DNA of 64,000 nt, taken from Crystallibacter permensis (GTDB lineage: Bacteria > Actinomycetota > Actinomycetes > Actinomycetales > Micrococcaceae). Shown here in pieces: positions 55,134 through 63,431 of the stretch. Every line of letters starts with the position of its first letter. Position 1 is the first letter of the stretch. A model generated the notes under the pieces. The model had not been told where the DNA came from, searched no databases, and saw only the letters and a list, made by a program, of their open reading frames with translations. The stretch spans positions 248,001 to 312,000 of the forward strand of contig NZ_JAODLR010000001.1 of assembly GCF_025960875.1 (NCBI RefSeq), in the 5' to 3' direction. Made by a program: the position numbers and the translations under genes.

Positions 55134-55385
55134 ATGCCAGAGTCTAAGCCCCGCAAAAGAAGCGAACGCAGGCCGCAGACGACGGCGGCGCCCGAGTACA
55201 AGCCGAACCCGGTGTGGTTCAAGCCGGTGATGTTCGGTTTGATGATCATCGGCCTGCTGTGGATCATCGTTTTCTACATCACCGAGGCACAGTGGCCGAT
55301 CGCCGCTGCCGGCTCCTGGAATATCATGATCGGATTCGGCATTGCGATCGCGGGCTTCCTGATGACCACCAAGTGGCGTTCATAG
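55134..55385 (+). CDS. crgA: CrgA cell-division protein
   Basis: An 83-residue divisome protein that in mycobacteria and Streptomyces helps recruit PBPs to FtsZ. A basic N-terminal tail (MPESKPRKRSERRPQ) and NPVWFKPVMFGLMIIGLLWIIVFYI-type first helix are followed by a second helix in WNIMIGFGIAIAGFLMTTKW. The start at 55134 has a strong GAAGGAGG; an earlier in-frame start is less likely. It is divergent from the sortase operon and ends before a strong terminator. Confidence 0.95.
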   Translation: MPESKPRKRSERRPQTTAAPEYKPNPVWFKPVMFGLMIIGLLWIIVFYITEAQWPIAAAGSWNIMIGFGIAIAGFLMTTKWRS

Positions 55386-55406
55386 AAGCGTTCCAGACCG
55401 CGGGAT

Positions 55407-55455
55407 AAAGCAACGGCCGTCGGAAACTATCTCCGGCGGCCGCTGCTTTTTTATT
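55407..55455. terminator. Strong terminator after crgA, probably bidirectional
   Basis: AAAGCAACGGCCGTCGG pairs with CCGGCGGCCGCTGCTTT around a nine-base loop and is followed on the plus strand by TTTTATTTTTG. The convergent malic-enzyme gene ends just beyond. Confidence 0.88.
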
Positions 55456-55459
55456 TTTG

Positions 55460-56641
55460 TTACGCTTTGCCCGCCTCGGCGACAGCGCTCACCGCAGCGG
55501 TGACGGCGGGTGCTACCCGTGGATCCAGCGGGCTGGGGACGATGTAGTCGGCGCTGAGATCGCTGGCAGCAATGTCGGCGATGGCCTGGGCGGCGGCTAC
55601 CTTCATCTCCGAGGTGATCTTCTTCGCACCGGAATCCAGAGCCCCGCGGAAGATGCCGGGGAAGGCCAGAACGTTATTGATCTGGTTCGGGAAATCACTG
55701 CGCCCGGTGGCCACTACCTTGGCGTACCGGCGGGCGATCTCGGGATGCACCTCCGGGTCCGGGTTCGACAATGCGAAGACAATAGCGTCCTCGGACATCC
55801 CGGCGAGCTGCTCTTCCGGAATCGTTCCGGCCGAAACTCCCACGAACACGTCGGCACCGTTAAGAGCTTCAGCGCTGCCGCCGGTGGTTCCGCGCGGATT
55901 AGTGCGCTCGGCGTAGGTGGCCTTGATCCCGGACAGGTCCTGGCGGCCCGAATGGATGATGCCCTTGGAATCCAGGATCGTCACGTCGGAGATACCGGCG
56001 GTCATGAGGATCTCGGACACGGCGATGCCTGCCGCGCCGGCCCCTGAAACGACAACCTTCAGGGACGAGAGCTCGCGCTGTACGAACTTGGCGGCGTTGG
56101 TGAGGGCCGCCAGAACAACGACGGCGGTGCCGTGCTGGTCATCGTGCATCACCGGCATGTCCAGGGCTTCGATGAGGCGCTCTTCGATCTCGAAGCACCG
56201 GGGCGCGGAAATGTCCTCGAGGTTGACGGCGCCGAAGCTCGAACGCAGCCGCACAACGGTTTCAACGATCTCGTCAACATCGGTGGATTCTATGACCAGC
56301 GGAATGGAATCCAGGCCGGCGAATTTCTGGAACAGTGCTGCCTTCCCTTCCATCACCGGCAGGGACGCGCTGGCCCCGATGTTGCCGAGTCCCAGGACGG
56401 CCGTACCGTCGCTGACCACCGCGACGAGACGGGAAGCCCAGGTGTACTTTTGGGCCAGTTCCGGCTCGGCGTGGATGGCACGGCTGACCTGTGCCACACC
56501 CGGGGTGTAGGCGATGGAGAGATCGCGCTTGTCATTGAGCGGCGCGGTCAGTCCGACCGTGAGCTTGCCACCCTCATGGGCAGCGAAAATCTCTTCGGTT
56601 GTCAGCTCGATCGGCGTCGAGTTCACGGTTTCAGCAGTCAC
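55460..56641 (-). CDS. NAD(P)-dependent malic enzyme
   Basis: A 393-residue malic enzyme that decarboxylates malate to pyruvate. The short bacterial form, without a phosphotransacetylase domain. Landmarks are LSIAYTPGVAQVSRAI (catalytic Tyr), VVSDGTAVLGLGNIGASASLPVMEGKAALF (first nucleotide or malate segment), the metal-site region MPVMHDDQHGTAVVVLAAL, and VVSGAGAAGIAVSEIL (Rossmann motif). The start is a GTG at 56641 with AAAGGA nine bases upstream. Cofactor preference is not decidable. It is followed upstream by a 2-kb region without intact genes. Confidence 0.93.
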   Translation of the reverse strand: MTAETVNSTPIELTTEEIFAAHEGGKLTVGLTAPLNDKRDLSIAYTPGVAQVSRAIHAEPELAQKYTWASRLVAVVSDGTAVLGLGNIGASASLPVMEGKAALFQKFAGLDSIPLVIESTDVDEIVETVVRLRSSFGAVNLEDISAPRCFEIEERLIEALDMPVMHDDQHGTAVVVLAALTNAAKFVQRELSSLKVVVSGAGAAGIAVSEILMTAGISDVTILDSKGIIHSGRQDLSGIKATYAERTNPRGTTGGSAEALNGADVFVGVSAGTIPEEQLAGMSEDAIVFALSNPDPEVHPEIARRYAKVVATGRSDFPNQINNVLAFPGIFRGALDSGAKKITSEMKVAAAQAIADIAASDLSADYIVPSPLDPRVAPAVTAAVSAVAEAGKA

Positions 56642-57003
56642 TTGTATGTCCTTTTCTGAGCATCCGGCGATCCGGAAGAACGCATGGTGGTCGGGCATCA
56701 CAGCACATGCATACAGGAGGCGGATCCTCTACCGGCGGGCCGTCGGGCTGTGCGCGGCGACGCCGGTGGCGGTATTACACGGCAAATCTTGCTCAACGTC
56801 GCCTGGCCTGTCGGCGACCGTCTCGGTTTCGGCTGGTCGAGCCGACACTCGTTTCAATACGTTACCGGACAGCGCACCACGGCAGCGGGGATGTTTCCCA
56901 AAAATTTCCCTATATTTCGCAATTTGCGGCAAGCCAGCTAGCGTGCCGCGACACCTCGTCTCGTGGCCGGGCCAGGGGCAACCTCCACTTCTGCGCATCC
57001 ACG
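56642..57003. other. Intergenic stretch upstream of malic enzyme, no gene seen
   Basis: No open frame here has a recognisable family or a convincing ribosome site. It must contain the malic-enzyme promoter (minus strand). A locally A/T-rich patch with AAAAATTTCCC and TATATTTCGC lies at about 56895-56925. Confidence 0.5.
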
Positions 57004-57004
57004 C

Positions 57005-57800
57005 GCTCACTGCTGACTAAGGAATTCGGTGGCCAAGCGCAAAGTATTCCGGTTCGTCCAGGGCGGCCATCCGGCTGGCATCAGGAATGGATTCCAGTCT
57101 TCCTCCGGTTGCTGTAGCGACAGCCTGCATTTCTTTGTAGCCCACCAGATCATCGTCCTGGCCCTAAATCCAACCGTGGGAACGTCCGGCTGGCCCAGGC
57201 GGGGCACAAAATACAGGCGCATCGTCAATGGTCCGTAGGCGCTGATCTGCCACTCGTCGAGGATCGTCTCCTGTGGCTCACTAGCGATAGCCCCCCCAGC
57301 TCGCCAGAGGGAGGATAGAGCCAAGGCCAGAGGTGAGTGTACCTGCCGTGAGGGAAGCAGCAAGCGACCTTCGAACGGCCGCAGATGAACGACCAGCCAC
57401 ATCGCAAACCTGGCGGCCGTCTGGTGTCAATGCCGCCCGGGGCTACCAGAACCAAGCGGATTACAATGCCTGGATTATTCTGGTGTAGCCGATCGAGAGC
57501 CCCGCTCTTATGGAAGTCCCCAATATGGCGATCCCTGGCAGCCCCAGGTAGCTGAGCAACTCGGAAATAACTTGTGCACACAACTCCTTGGTAATCAGAT
57601 GCTGCCATGGACGGCTAGCACCGTGCTTCGGCAGATCAATCGCATAAGCCTGGTGTCCCGGGACAACTCGGCACTGTCCAGCATCGCGCAGCGCAGCAGC
57701 AATACCGGCGGCGGATCGAGCTGGTCGGCATCGTAGAGCTGCACCGGGCCCCCGCGAGCGTGAGCGCCGTCGAATCGGTAAAAGCGCTGTCTGCCATTGG
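57005..57800 (-). pseudogene. Frameshifted alpha/beta-hydrolase pseudogene
   Basis: Pieces of one alpha/beta hydrolase appear in order but in different minus-strand frames. They are PPPVLLLRCAMLDSAEL near 57690, AYAIDLPKHGASRPW followed by LLSYLGLPGIAILGTSIRAG (about 57500-57650), IRLVLVAPGGIDTRRPP near 57440, then a segment with AYGPLTMRLYFVPRLGQ near 57210, and DDLVGYKEMQAVATATGGRL with LESIPDASRMAALDEPEYFA near 57040-57155. At least four frame changes are needed to join them, and the nucleophile motif is damaged (GTSIRAG where G-x-S-x-G is expected). A decayed gene, no longer functional. It directly adjoins the DnaA-box region. Confidence 0.82.
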
Positions 57801-57869
57801 ATGAGCCTTGTTGTCAGGAGCGCGCTTGTTTTAGATCGCCGTCGGCAAAGTACCAAAAAATGTAGTTTG

Positions 57870-58540
57870 CACAAGTTGTGCACGGAGTTATCCACAGGCG
57901 TGTATAACTTTGGGGGAAACTTTGTCATGCCCGTGGATTGTTGCCGCCGTTGAGCCGCTTCAGAGGTAGACATTTGTGTTAGTCACAGGAGTGTAAGTTA
58001 TCCACGCTGTGCATAACTCCTGTGGATAACCGCCGAAAAGATGTGAAAACAGGGATCGCGTCGCCGGCGTGAGTCGCTGAATACCCTTCTCCTGGGTACA
58101 ACTTCTTCGCTTGCCCGTTCTGCCTCCGCATTCGGCCGTGCCCATGGGGAGCGAAGCGGTCTAAGCGTTGAGACCAGAATCAGCGGGGTTGCAGGGGCGG
58201 AACTGCGACATTCCCGCTGACACCTAGCAACTACGCAGTTCGAAGGCACTTGGCAGGACTCCTCGGAGTTAAGGACCACGGCAGGTGGCCGCTGATGGAT
58301 AGTTATCCACAGCCCCCAGTTTTCAGTGGGGATACATCTTCGATCGTATGTTCTACTGTTCATTTCACGCTGCCTTGAACTTATCCACAGGGGTTATACA
58401 CAACGGGGATAAGTTACACACATGTAATTCCACAGCTGTGGATACTGCCCTGACAGTGATCACAGAATTTAACCTCGGCTACGACAAAGAGTTATGCACT
58501 CCTGTGGAAAACTCTGTGCACAACTGTGAACAACTTGCGG
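57870..58540. other. Dense DnaA-box cluster (candidate origin or DnaA-titration region)
   Basis: Four perfect TTATCCACA boxes occur at 57888-57896 (+), 58021-58029 (-), 58303-58311 (+) and 58381-58389 (+). Five single-mismatch boxes lie at 57998-58006 (+), 58008-58016 (-), 58394-58402 (+), 58438-58446 (-) and 58503-58511 (-). Further two-mismatch boxes lie at 57899-57907, 58414-58422, 58492-58500 and 58515-58523. GTTATCCAC and GTGGATAAC form a perfect inverted pair at 57997-58030. No gene is supported here. By chance about half a perfect box would be expected in the whole 64-kb window. Origin or DnaA-binding function is inferred from this density. Confidence 0.75.
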
Positions 58541-58643
58541 GCTGTGTTCAGGAGAGATCTGCTGCCTTCCGCCGAGCAACCAGACCGGAGGTTTCCACAG
58601 GTGCGCCCAGAGCTTCCGAAGGCTAAGAATGCGTTAAACGGAA

Positions 58644-58681
58644 ACGGCCGGCACCGCTGCGGTTGCAGCAGTACCGGCCGT
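58644..58681 (-). terminator. Terminator of the rhomboid gene
   Basis: A stem of about 17 bases (ACGGCCGGTACTGCTGC with GCAGCGGTGCCGGCCGT, minus-strand sense, G-U pair and AACC loop) followed by TTCCGTTT. It lies 13 bases after the rhomboid stop and marks the edge of the DnaA-box region. Confidence 0.82.
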
Positions 58682-58694
58682 ATGGCCCTTGGAC

Positions 58695-59567
58695 CTATTG
58701 GGGCAACGTCACCATCAATGACCCGATCCAGGTCAGGACCACCAGCAACACCGCAATGCCCGCCAGGCCGGCCCATTGCAACCGCTGCTGCTTGTCCCCG
58801 CGGGGAACAAAAGCAATGGCGGCAGCAGCCAACGCACCGGTGACCATGCCACCAATGTGTGCCTGCCACGAGATGCCCGGGAAGAAGCTGATGACGATAT
58901 TGATGCCGATCAGCACCAGGATGCCGCGGACATCCTGTTTCCGCTGCAACTGGACAATCAACAGGGTGGTAAAAAGCCCGAAAACGCCGCCGGACGCACC
59001 CACGACGCCTTGGTTTATTTCACCGAGCAGGAGCACTGCAACCGACCCGCCCCAGATCGATAGGAGGTAAAGCGCCACGAATTTCAGACGCCCCAACAAC
59101 GGTTCAAGGTGTTGCCCGAAGATCCAGAGCGCATACATGTTAAAAGCGATGTGCAGGAGAAGGCCGGTTGAATGCAGGAAGCCTGCAGTGATCATCCGCC
59201 ACGGTTCGAAGGGCAGCCCCGGAATCTGGGCGGTGTAAAGGGGAGCATAGACAAGATTCGCTTGAATAACGCCGGGCAACACCCACTGCAGAATATAAAT
59301 CGCAACGCAAAGCGCGATGATGGTGAGCGTCACCACCGGCCTGCCGGTGGTCACCGCTCCTCCGTAGGCCGTGCGATAGGCGGGGAGATTGCGCGCCTGT
59401 TCCTTGACGCATTCCACACACTGGATGCCTACGGCGGCCGTCCGCTGGCACTCGGGGCAAGTCGGTCGCCCGCAGCGCTGGCACCGGACGTAGGAAATGC
59501 GGTCCGGATGGCGTGGACAGACAGGAACTTCGGATTGCGGCTGTTCCGCTGGCATCCCGTAGGACAT
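58695..59567 (-). CDS. Rhomboid-family intramembrane serine protease with zinc-ribbon N-terminus
   Basis: A 290-residue rhomboid. The N-terminus has a Cys-rich B-box/zinc-ribbon-like segment (Cys17, 29, 32, 37, 40, 50, 53; RCQRCGRPTCPECQRTA). Six or so membrane helices follow. The catalytic dyad is Ser192 in VGASGGVFGL and His237 in WQAHIGGMVTG; GFLHSTGLLLHIAFNMYAL supplies the helix-2 His/Asn. It cleaves membrane proteins within the bilayer. The start at 59567 is the best N-terminus; AGGAG lies ten bases before. It follows ppiA on the same strand, but a terminator intervenes. Confidence 0.9.
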   Translation of the reverse strand: MSYGMPAEQPQSEVPVCPRHPDRISYVRCQRCGRPTCPECQRTAAVGIQCVECVKEQARNLPAYRTAYGGAVTTGRPVVTLTIIALCVAIYILQWVLPGVIQANLVYAPLYTAQIPGLPFEPWRMITAGFLHSTGLLLHIAFNMYALWIFGQHLEPLLGRLKFVALYLLSIWGGSVAVLLLGEINQGVVGASGGVFGLFTTLLIVQLQRKQDVRGILVLIGINIVISFFPGISWQAHIGGMVTGALAAAAIAFVPRGDKQQRLQWAGLAGIAVLLVVLTWIGSLMVTLPQ

Positions 59568-59600
59568 GAGGGGGCGTCTCCTGGAGGAAAGCTGGTTAAG

Positions 59601-59636
59601 AAAAATGTCCCCGCCCGGACTCGGCCGGACGGGGAT
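59601..59636 (-). terminator. Rho-independent terminator of ppiA
   Basis: Minus strand ATCCCCGTCCGG pairs with CCGGGCGGGGAC and is followed by ATTTTTCTT. Immediately 3' of the cyclophilin gene. Confidence 0.87.
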
Positions 59637-59646
59637 GGTTGGGGTC

Positions 59647-60189
59647 TTAGAGCTGCTCGACTGTGATGTTGTTGATAACAACGTCTTCCAGCGGCTTATC
59701 CCGCATGTCCGTAGCCACATTGTTCAGCTTGTCCACAATCGCGCGCGAGGACTCGTCGGTCACGTCACCGAAGATGGTGTGCTTTCCCTGCAGCCAAGTA
59801 GTCGGGGTCGTCGTGATGAAGAACTGCGAACCGTTCGTTCCGCGGCCACCCTGGAGACCGGCATTGGCCATCGCGAGCTTGTAGGGCTCGGTGAAGTCCA
59901 GATCGGGGTTGATCTCGTCGTCGAACTGGTAGCCCGGGCCGCCTACGCCCTGTCCGAGCGGATCTCCGCCCTGCAGCATGAAGTCCTTGATGATGCGGTG
60001 GAAGATGACGCCATCGTAAAGGGGGGCATTGGTTTCTTCGCCGGTCGCCGGGTGCTTCCAGGTGATTTCGCCCGTCGCGAGGCCGACGAAGTTTTTGACC
60101 GTCTTCGGGGCATGGTTGCCGAAGAGGTTAAGCACGATGTCGCCATGGTTGGTGTGAATGGTTGCTTTAGCTGTAGGAATAGCAGTCAT
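59647..60189 (-). CDS. ppiA: Peptidyl-prolyl cis-trans isomerase, cyclophilin type
   Basis: A 180-residue cytosolic cyclophilin that accelerates proline isomerisation. The active-site stretch is IFHRIIKDFMLQGGDP (Arg of FHR, Gln of QGGDP). MANAGLQGGRGTNGSQFFIT and HTIFGDV (with W in TTWLQGKHTIFG) complete the drug-binding pocket. No signal peptide. It has the usual actinobacterial position near gyrA, beside the rhomboid gene. Divergent from the repeat-protein gene at 60343. Confidence 0.95.
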   Translation of the reverse strand: MTAIPTAKATIHTNHGDIVLNLFGNHAPKTVKNFVGLATGEITWKHPATGEETNAPLYDGVIFHRIIKDFMLQGGDPLGQGVGGPGYQFDDEINPDLDFTEPYKLAMANAGLQGGRGTNGSQFFITTTPTTWLQGKHTIFGDVTDESSRAIVDKLNNVATDMRDKPLEDVVINNITVEQL

Positions 60190-60342
60190 AGAGCCATTCT
60201 TCCACGCGGCTGCAAGGAAATTGCCAGCGGCGCCTGGTTCCGCGTTCAGTGAAAATACCTGTTATTCAAGGACCGGCATAGCACCTTGTCGCACGCACGA
60301 AGTAGTCTGAGTGTGGACCGTCACCATCTCCGGGAGGTAGTA

Positions 60343-61359
60343 GTGAAGAAAACCGAACGTTTAGCCCGTGATCTAGAGGGCACTGTCACTGTCGGTGTGG
60401 AAAATGCCCGTGATTGGGCCACTCCTCGGGTAGAGGCTGCGTTGAACTGGGCGGTGCCGCGTATCGAAAAGGGCATCGGAACAGCTTCTCCCAGAATCCA
60501 GGAGGGCATTCAGCGGGCTGCTCATGACCTGTCACAAGGCGTCTCAACAGTGACCCCCAAGATTCAGGCTGAGCTGGACAAGATTGCCCCGAAGATTGCC
60601 CAGATTGTCGATGACGCAACTCCGCGCATCCAGGGCACATTGGACAAGGCATCTCCGGCCATCACCCACGCCCGGGACAAGGTCGTCGGCGAGTACATAC
60701 CGACTCTGTCCGAGCGGGTCGGCAGTGCGGGGGAGAATCTTTCACGTTCCCTCGACAAGTCGGCTGCGGTAAAGGTCGTGGGGTCGAAGAAGATGATCCG
60801 CAAGGCCCAGAAGGCGGCCGCTGCATCCGCCAAGGAAGCAGCCAAGGAACTGAAGAAGCAGCAGAAGTCCGGCAAGGGCAAGGGCTGGCTTATTGCCGGC
60901 GTTATTGGTGCGGCTGCGGCTGCCGGTGTCGCAGCATGGCGTGCCTCCCGGCCGGTTGAAGATCCTTGGAAGACCCCGGTCACGCCAACCCCTACTCCGG
61001 TTCCCAACACTTCGGCCGCTCCGACCGCATCGACAGCAGACGTCGCAGACACGGGAAAGCAAGCTGCCGCAGCCGCTTCGGCAACGCTGGCTGACAAAAC
61101 TACCGACGCAGCAGCGAGCGTTTCCGGTACCGCCAAGCACGCTGCCACCGAGGCAAAGGCAGACGCGGACAAAGCCGCCGAAGCTGCCAAGGATTCAGTA
61201 GATCGGTCCGCCGAGGCCGCCAAGAACGCGGCCGATGCCTCGGCAGCCACGACGACCTCCGCCGCGGAGGGCGCAGCACGAGTCGCCAATTCAGCGGCCA
61301 AGGACGCAGCAGACAAGGCTGGAACGGCCTCGGATGCGGCGAAGGACAGCAACAAGTAA
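60343..61359 (+). CDS. Membrane protein with hendecad repeats and Ala-rich LEA-like tail
   Basis: A 338-residue protein. Residues 20-110 carry a repeated (T/S/A/V)P(R/K)(I/V) tetrapeptide at 27, 38, 49, 71, 82, 93 and 104: an exact 11-residue period with one degenerate copy at 60. This is the hendecad pattern of long amphipathic helices. A basic KKQQKSGKGK stretch precedes a membrane helix at about 181-199, a Pro/Thr spacer (210-225) and an Ala/Lys/Asp-rich C-terminal region resembling LEA or apolipoprotein-like helices. The GTG start has GGGAGG seven bases upstream. No characterised family recognised. Confidence 0.8.
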   Translation: MKKTERLARDLEGTVTVGVENARDWATPRVEAALNWAVPRIEKGIGTASPRIQEGIQRAAHDLSQGVSTVTPKIQAELDKIAPKIAQIVDDATPRIQGTLDKASPAITHARDKVVGEYIPTLSERVGSAGENLSRSLDKSAAVKVVGSKKMIRKAQKAAAASAKEAAKELKKQQKSGKGKGWLIAGVIGAAAAAGVAAWRASRPVEDPWKTPVTPTPTPVPNTSAAPTASTADVADTGKQAAAAASATLADKTTDAAASVSGTAKHAATEAKADADKAAEAAKDSVDRSAEAAKNAADASAATTTSAAEGAARVANSAAKDAADKAGTASDAAKDSNK

Positions 61360-61378
61360 CGCATCTTCCACAGATGGT

Positions 61379-61413
61379 AAATGAGGTCCCTGCTTCGGTG
61401 GGGACCTCATTTT
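61379..61413 (+). terminator. Terminator after the hendecad-repeat gene
   Basis: AAATGAGGTCCC pairs with GGGACCTCATTT around a short loop and is followed by TAAC. It lies 20 bases after the stop codon. Confidence 0.82.
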
Positions 61414-61456
61414 AACTCCGGATGAATCCCCACGGGATGCTGATAGATTCAGTCCC

Positions 61457-62296
61457 ATGCAGACTCCGAAGCCGAGCGTTTCGATTGTAATTCCCGCCTT
61501 CAACGAAGAGTCGGTGATTCGACAGTGTCTTTTCGCGGCCATATCCCAGTCGAAACCTCCTGCCGAAATCATCGTTGTGGACAACAAATCGACCGATCGG
61601 ACAGTCGAACTCGTACGGCAGATGCAGGACGAATATCCGGACGCGCCCCTCGTCCTGCTCTCCCAGGACCAGAAACAAGGCCTTATCCCGACCCGAAACT
61701 TCGGCCTGGACCACGCTACCGGTGAAGTGCTGGGGCGGATCGATGCCGATTCCATCCTGGAACCAGACTGGGTGGAACACCTTCAGAATGCCTTTCTGGA
61801 TCCCGAGGTCATGGCCGCCACCGGCCCGGTGCTGTACTACGACATGCCCCTGCGCCGCTTCGGACTCCAAGCCGACGACCGGATGCGCAGGTTCGTGCTG
61901 AAGCTGGCGAAGAAGCAGTATCACTTTCTTTTCGGCTCCAACATGGCCATCCGCAGGGGAGCTTGGGAGATCATCCGCAATGAAGTGTGCCTCGACGAAG
62001 AAGACGAGATGCATGAGGACATCGATATCTCCGTCCACCTTGCCGAGCATGCACTTCGCATCCTGTACGTTCCCGAAATGATCAGCGGGATGTCCGCCCG
62101 CCGGCTGGAGGACTCGCCCAAGGACTATCGGTATTACGTGACGCGGTTCGACCGGACCTACAAGAACCACAAGATTAAGCGCCGGGTGCTGAGGGTTCCC
62201 ACGCTGATCTTTATGAGCGTCTACTATCCGGCGAAAATCCTGCGCAGGGTCCATCAGGCCCGCACGAAACAGATCGTCCCGCGCGGCGGAATCTGA
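61457..62296 (+). CDS. Family 2 glycosyltransferase
   Basis: A 279-residue GT-A-fold glycosyltransferase. The nucleotide-binding start VSIVIPAFNEESVIRQCL, IIVVDNKSTDRTVEL and the metal-binding GRIDADS (Asp96, Asp98) are all present; the acceptor-side ED motif may be EEDEMHEDIDIS near residue 185. No full membrane segments, apart from a hydrophobic C-terminal stretch (VPTLIFMSVYYPAKIL) that may attach to the membrane. Probably acts on cell-envelope glycans or glycolipids. It ends exactly where the convergent transporter ends, with no base between. Confidence 0.88.
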   Translation: MQTPKPSVSIVIPAFNEESVIRQCLFAAISQSKPPAEIIVVDNKSTDRTVELVRQMQDEYPDAPLVLLSQDQKQGLIPTRNFGLDHATGEVLGRIDADSILEPDWVEHLQNAFLDPEVMAATGPVLYYDMPLRRFGLQADDRMRRFVLKLAKKQYHFLFGSNMAIRRGAWEIIRNEVCLDEEDEMHEDIDISVHLAEHALRILYVPEMISGMSARRLEDSPKDYRYYVTRFDRTYKNHKIKRRVLRVPTLIFMSVYYPAKILRRVHQARTKQIVPRGGI

Positions 62297-63214
62297 TCAC
62301 TCCGGCGGCCGTGCCGAGGGCCGGACGGAGGAGGCCGAGCCCTTTCTCATACGGCGGTGAACGGAACGGTTCTGAAACAGAACGACGACGGCAAGTCCCG
62401 CCATGATGAGGGCGAGGCCGAGGTAAGTACCCCAGGGCAGCGCCTCATGCAGGAACACGGCAGCCAGTATGGCAGCGCCAGGAATCTCCAGCAGGATAAT
62501 CATGGAGACCACCAGAGGACTCAAGGTGGCGAGCAGGTAATTAAAGACCGTGTGGCCCATCAGCTGCGCGACAGCCGTCACGGCCAGAATGCCAATCCAC
62601 GCTTCCGGTGGGAATGCCACAAGGGACTGCCCCGACACGAGGCACATCACCAGCAGAATGCCCGAACAGATCCCGTAGCACAGGGTGGTGTAGGTTCCGG
62701 TCGAGAGTGTCCGGCGCACTTTGCCACCGGCGATTGTGTAAATGCCTGCCATGGCCCCGCCAACGACCGCAAGCACGTCCCCTGTAATGGCCTCGGATGA
62801 AAGCTGCAGATCGAATCCCGAAATCACGACGACGCCGCCAAGGGCCAGCCCCAGGCCCACGAGTACCTGCGGAGCGCTGCGGATGCCCCGGAACAGGTTG
62901 AAAACCGCGATCCAGGCCGACTGGAGGCATACTAAGGCAGTAGCAGCAGCAACGGATGTCAGCTGCAGTGCCGTGATGAAACAGGCGAAATGGAGGGCCA
63001 GCGCAAGTCCTGCGATGGCACTCCACTTCACGTCCGACGTCGTGAGTCGGCGAAATTCCTGCCGTCGCGTGAGGCCAGCGGGCACGCCCATGACTACGCC
63101 GCCGAGGAAGTTGCGCCAAAAGGCGATGGCAAGCGCGGGTGCGGCCGTCGCGGCCATGATGGGACCAGAAGCGGCGACGCCGAGGACACCCAGAGCAGCG
63201 AGGAAGAAAGTCAC
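62297..63214 (-). CDS. EamA/DMT-family transporter
   Basis: A 305-residue drug/metabolite transporter with ten membrane segments in two EamA repeats (first repeat from LAALGVLGVAASGPIMAAT, second from VLAVVGGAMAGIYTIAGG). A WRNFLGG motif in the second helix and a C-terminal basic tail (RSVHRRMRKG) are typical. Substrate unknown; relatives export amino acids or metabolites. The start is placed at a GTG (63214) preceded by GAGG; earlier codons would extend into a non-membrane stretch. Confidence 0.86.
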   Translation of the reverse strand: MTFFLAALGVLGVAASGPIMAATAAPALAIAFWRNFLGGVVMGVPAGLTRRQEFRRLTTSDVKWSAIAGLALALHFACFITALQLTSVAAATALVCLQSAWIAVFNLFRGIRSAPQVLVGLGLALGGVVVISGFDLQLSSEAITGDVLAVVGGAMAGIYTIAGGKVRRTLSTGTYTTLCYGICSGILLVMCLVSGQSLVAFPPEAWIGILAVTAVAQLMGHTVFNYLLATLSPLVVSMIILLEIPGAAILAAVFLHEALPWGTYLGLALIMAGLAVVVLFQNRSVHRRMRKGSASSVRPSARPPE

Positions 63215-63278
63215 ATCCTCACCGTAAGGTGTGCAGGCGGCATACTCCCAGTTGTTCGTCGGGCAAGGGCATACATGC

Positions 63279-63313
63279 AAAAGATCCCGGTCCTAACGGA
63301 CCGGGATCTTTTT
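63279..63313. terminator. Bidirectional terminator between DMT gene and tRNA-Ala
   Basis: AAAAGATCCCGGTCC pairs perfectly with GGACCGGGATCTTTT around TAAC. A-rich on one side and T-rich on the other, so it can stop transcription both ways; it ends the tRNA-Ile/DLW-39/tRNA-Ala unit. Confidence 0.88.
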
Positions 63314-63319
63314 ATTCGG

Positions 63320-63392
63320 TGGAGGCAAGGGGACTCGAACCCCTAACCCCCTGCTTGCAAAGCAGGTGCGCTACCAATTGCGCCATGCCCCC
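63320..63392 (-). tRNA. tRNA-Ala (anticodon TGC)
   Basis: A 73-base tRNA with acceptor stem GGGGGCA/TGCCTCC (one G-T pair), discriminator A, anticodon stem CCTGC/GCAGG, loop TTTGCAA with anticodon TGC, and T arm AGGGGTTCGAGTCCCCT. CCA not encoded. Its position near tRNA-Ile, gyrA-proximal, is conserved in actinobacteria. Confidence 0.96.
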
Positions 63393-63431
63393 GAAAGGAA
63401 CCTCACCAGTATAACCTAGCTGGCTTTGGAG

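Noticed and set aside
56684-56941. Short open frames between malic enzyme and the pseudogene
   Set aside because: No ribosome site, no family resemblance and overlapping frames on both strands; treated as non-coding.
57841-58620. CRISPR array or IS-end repeats in the TTATCCACA-rich region
   Set aside because: The repeats are 9-mers at irregular spacing and in both orientations, matching DnaA boxes; there are no uniform repeat-spacer units, no transposase and no target duplication.
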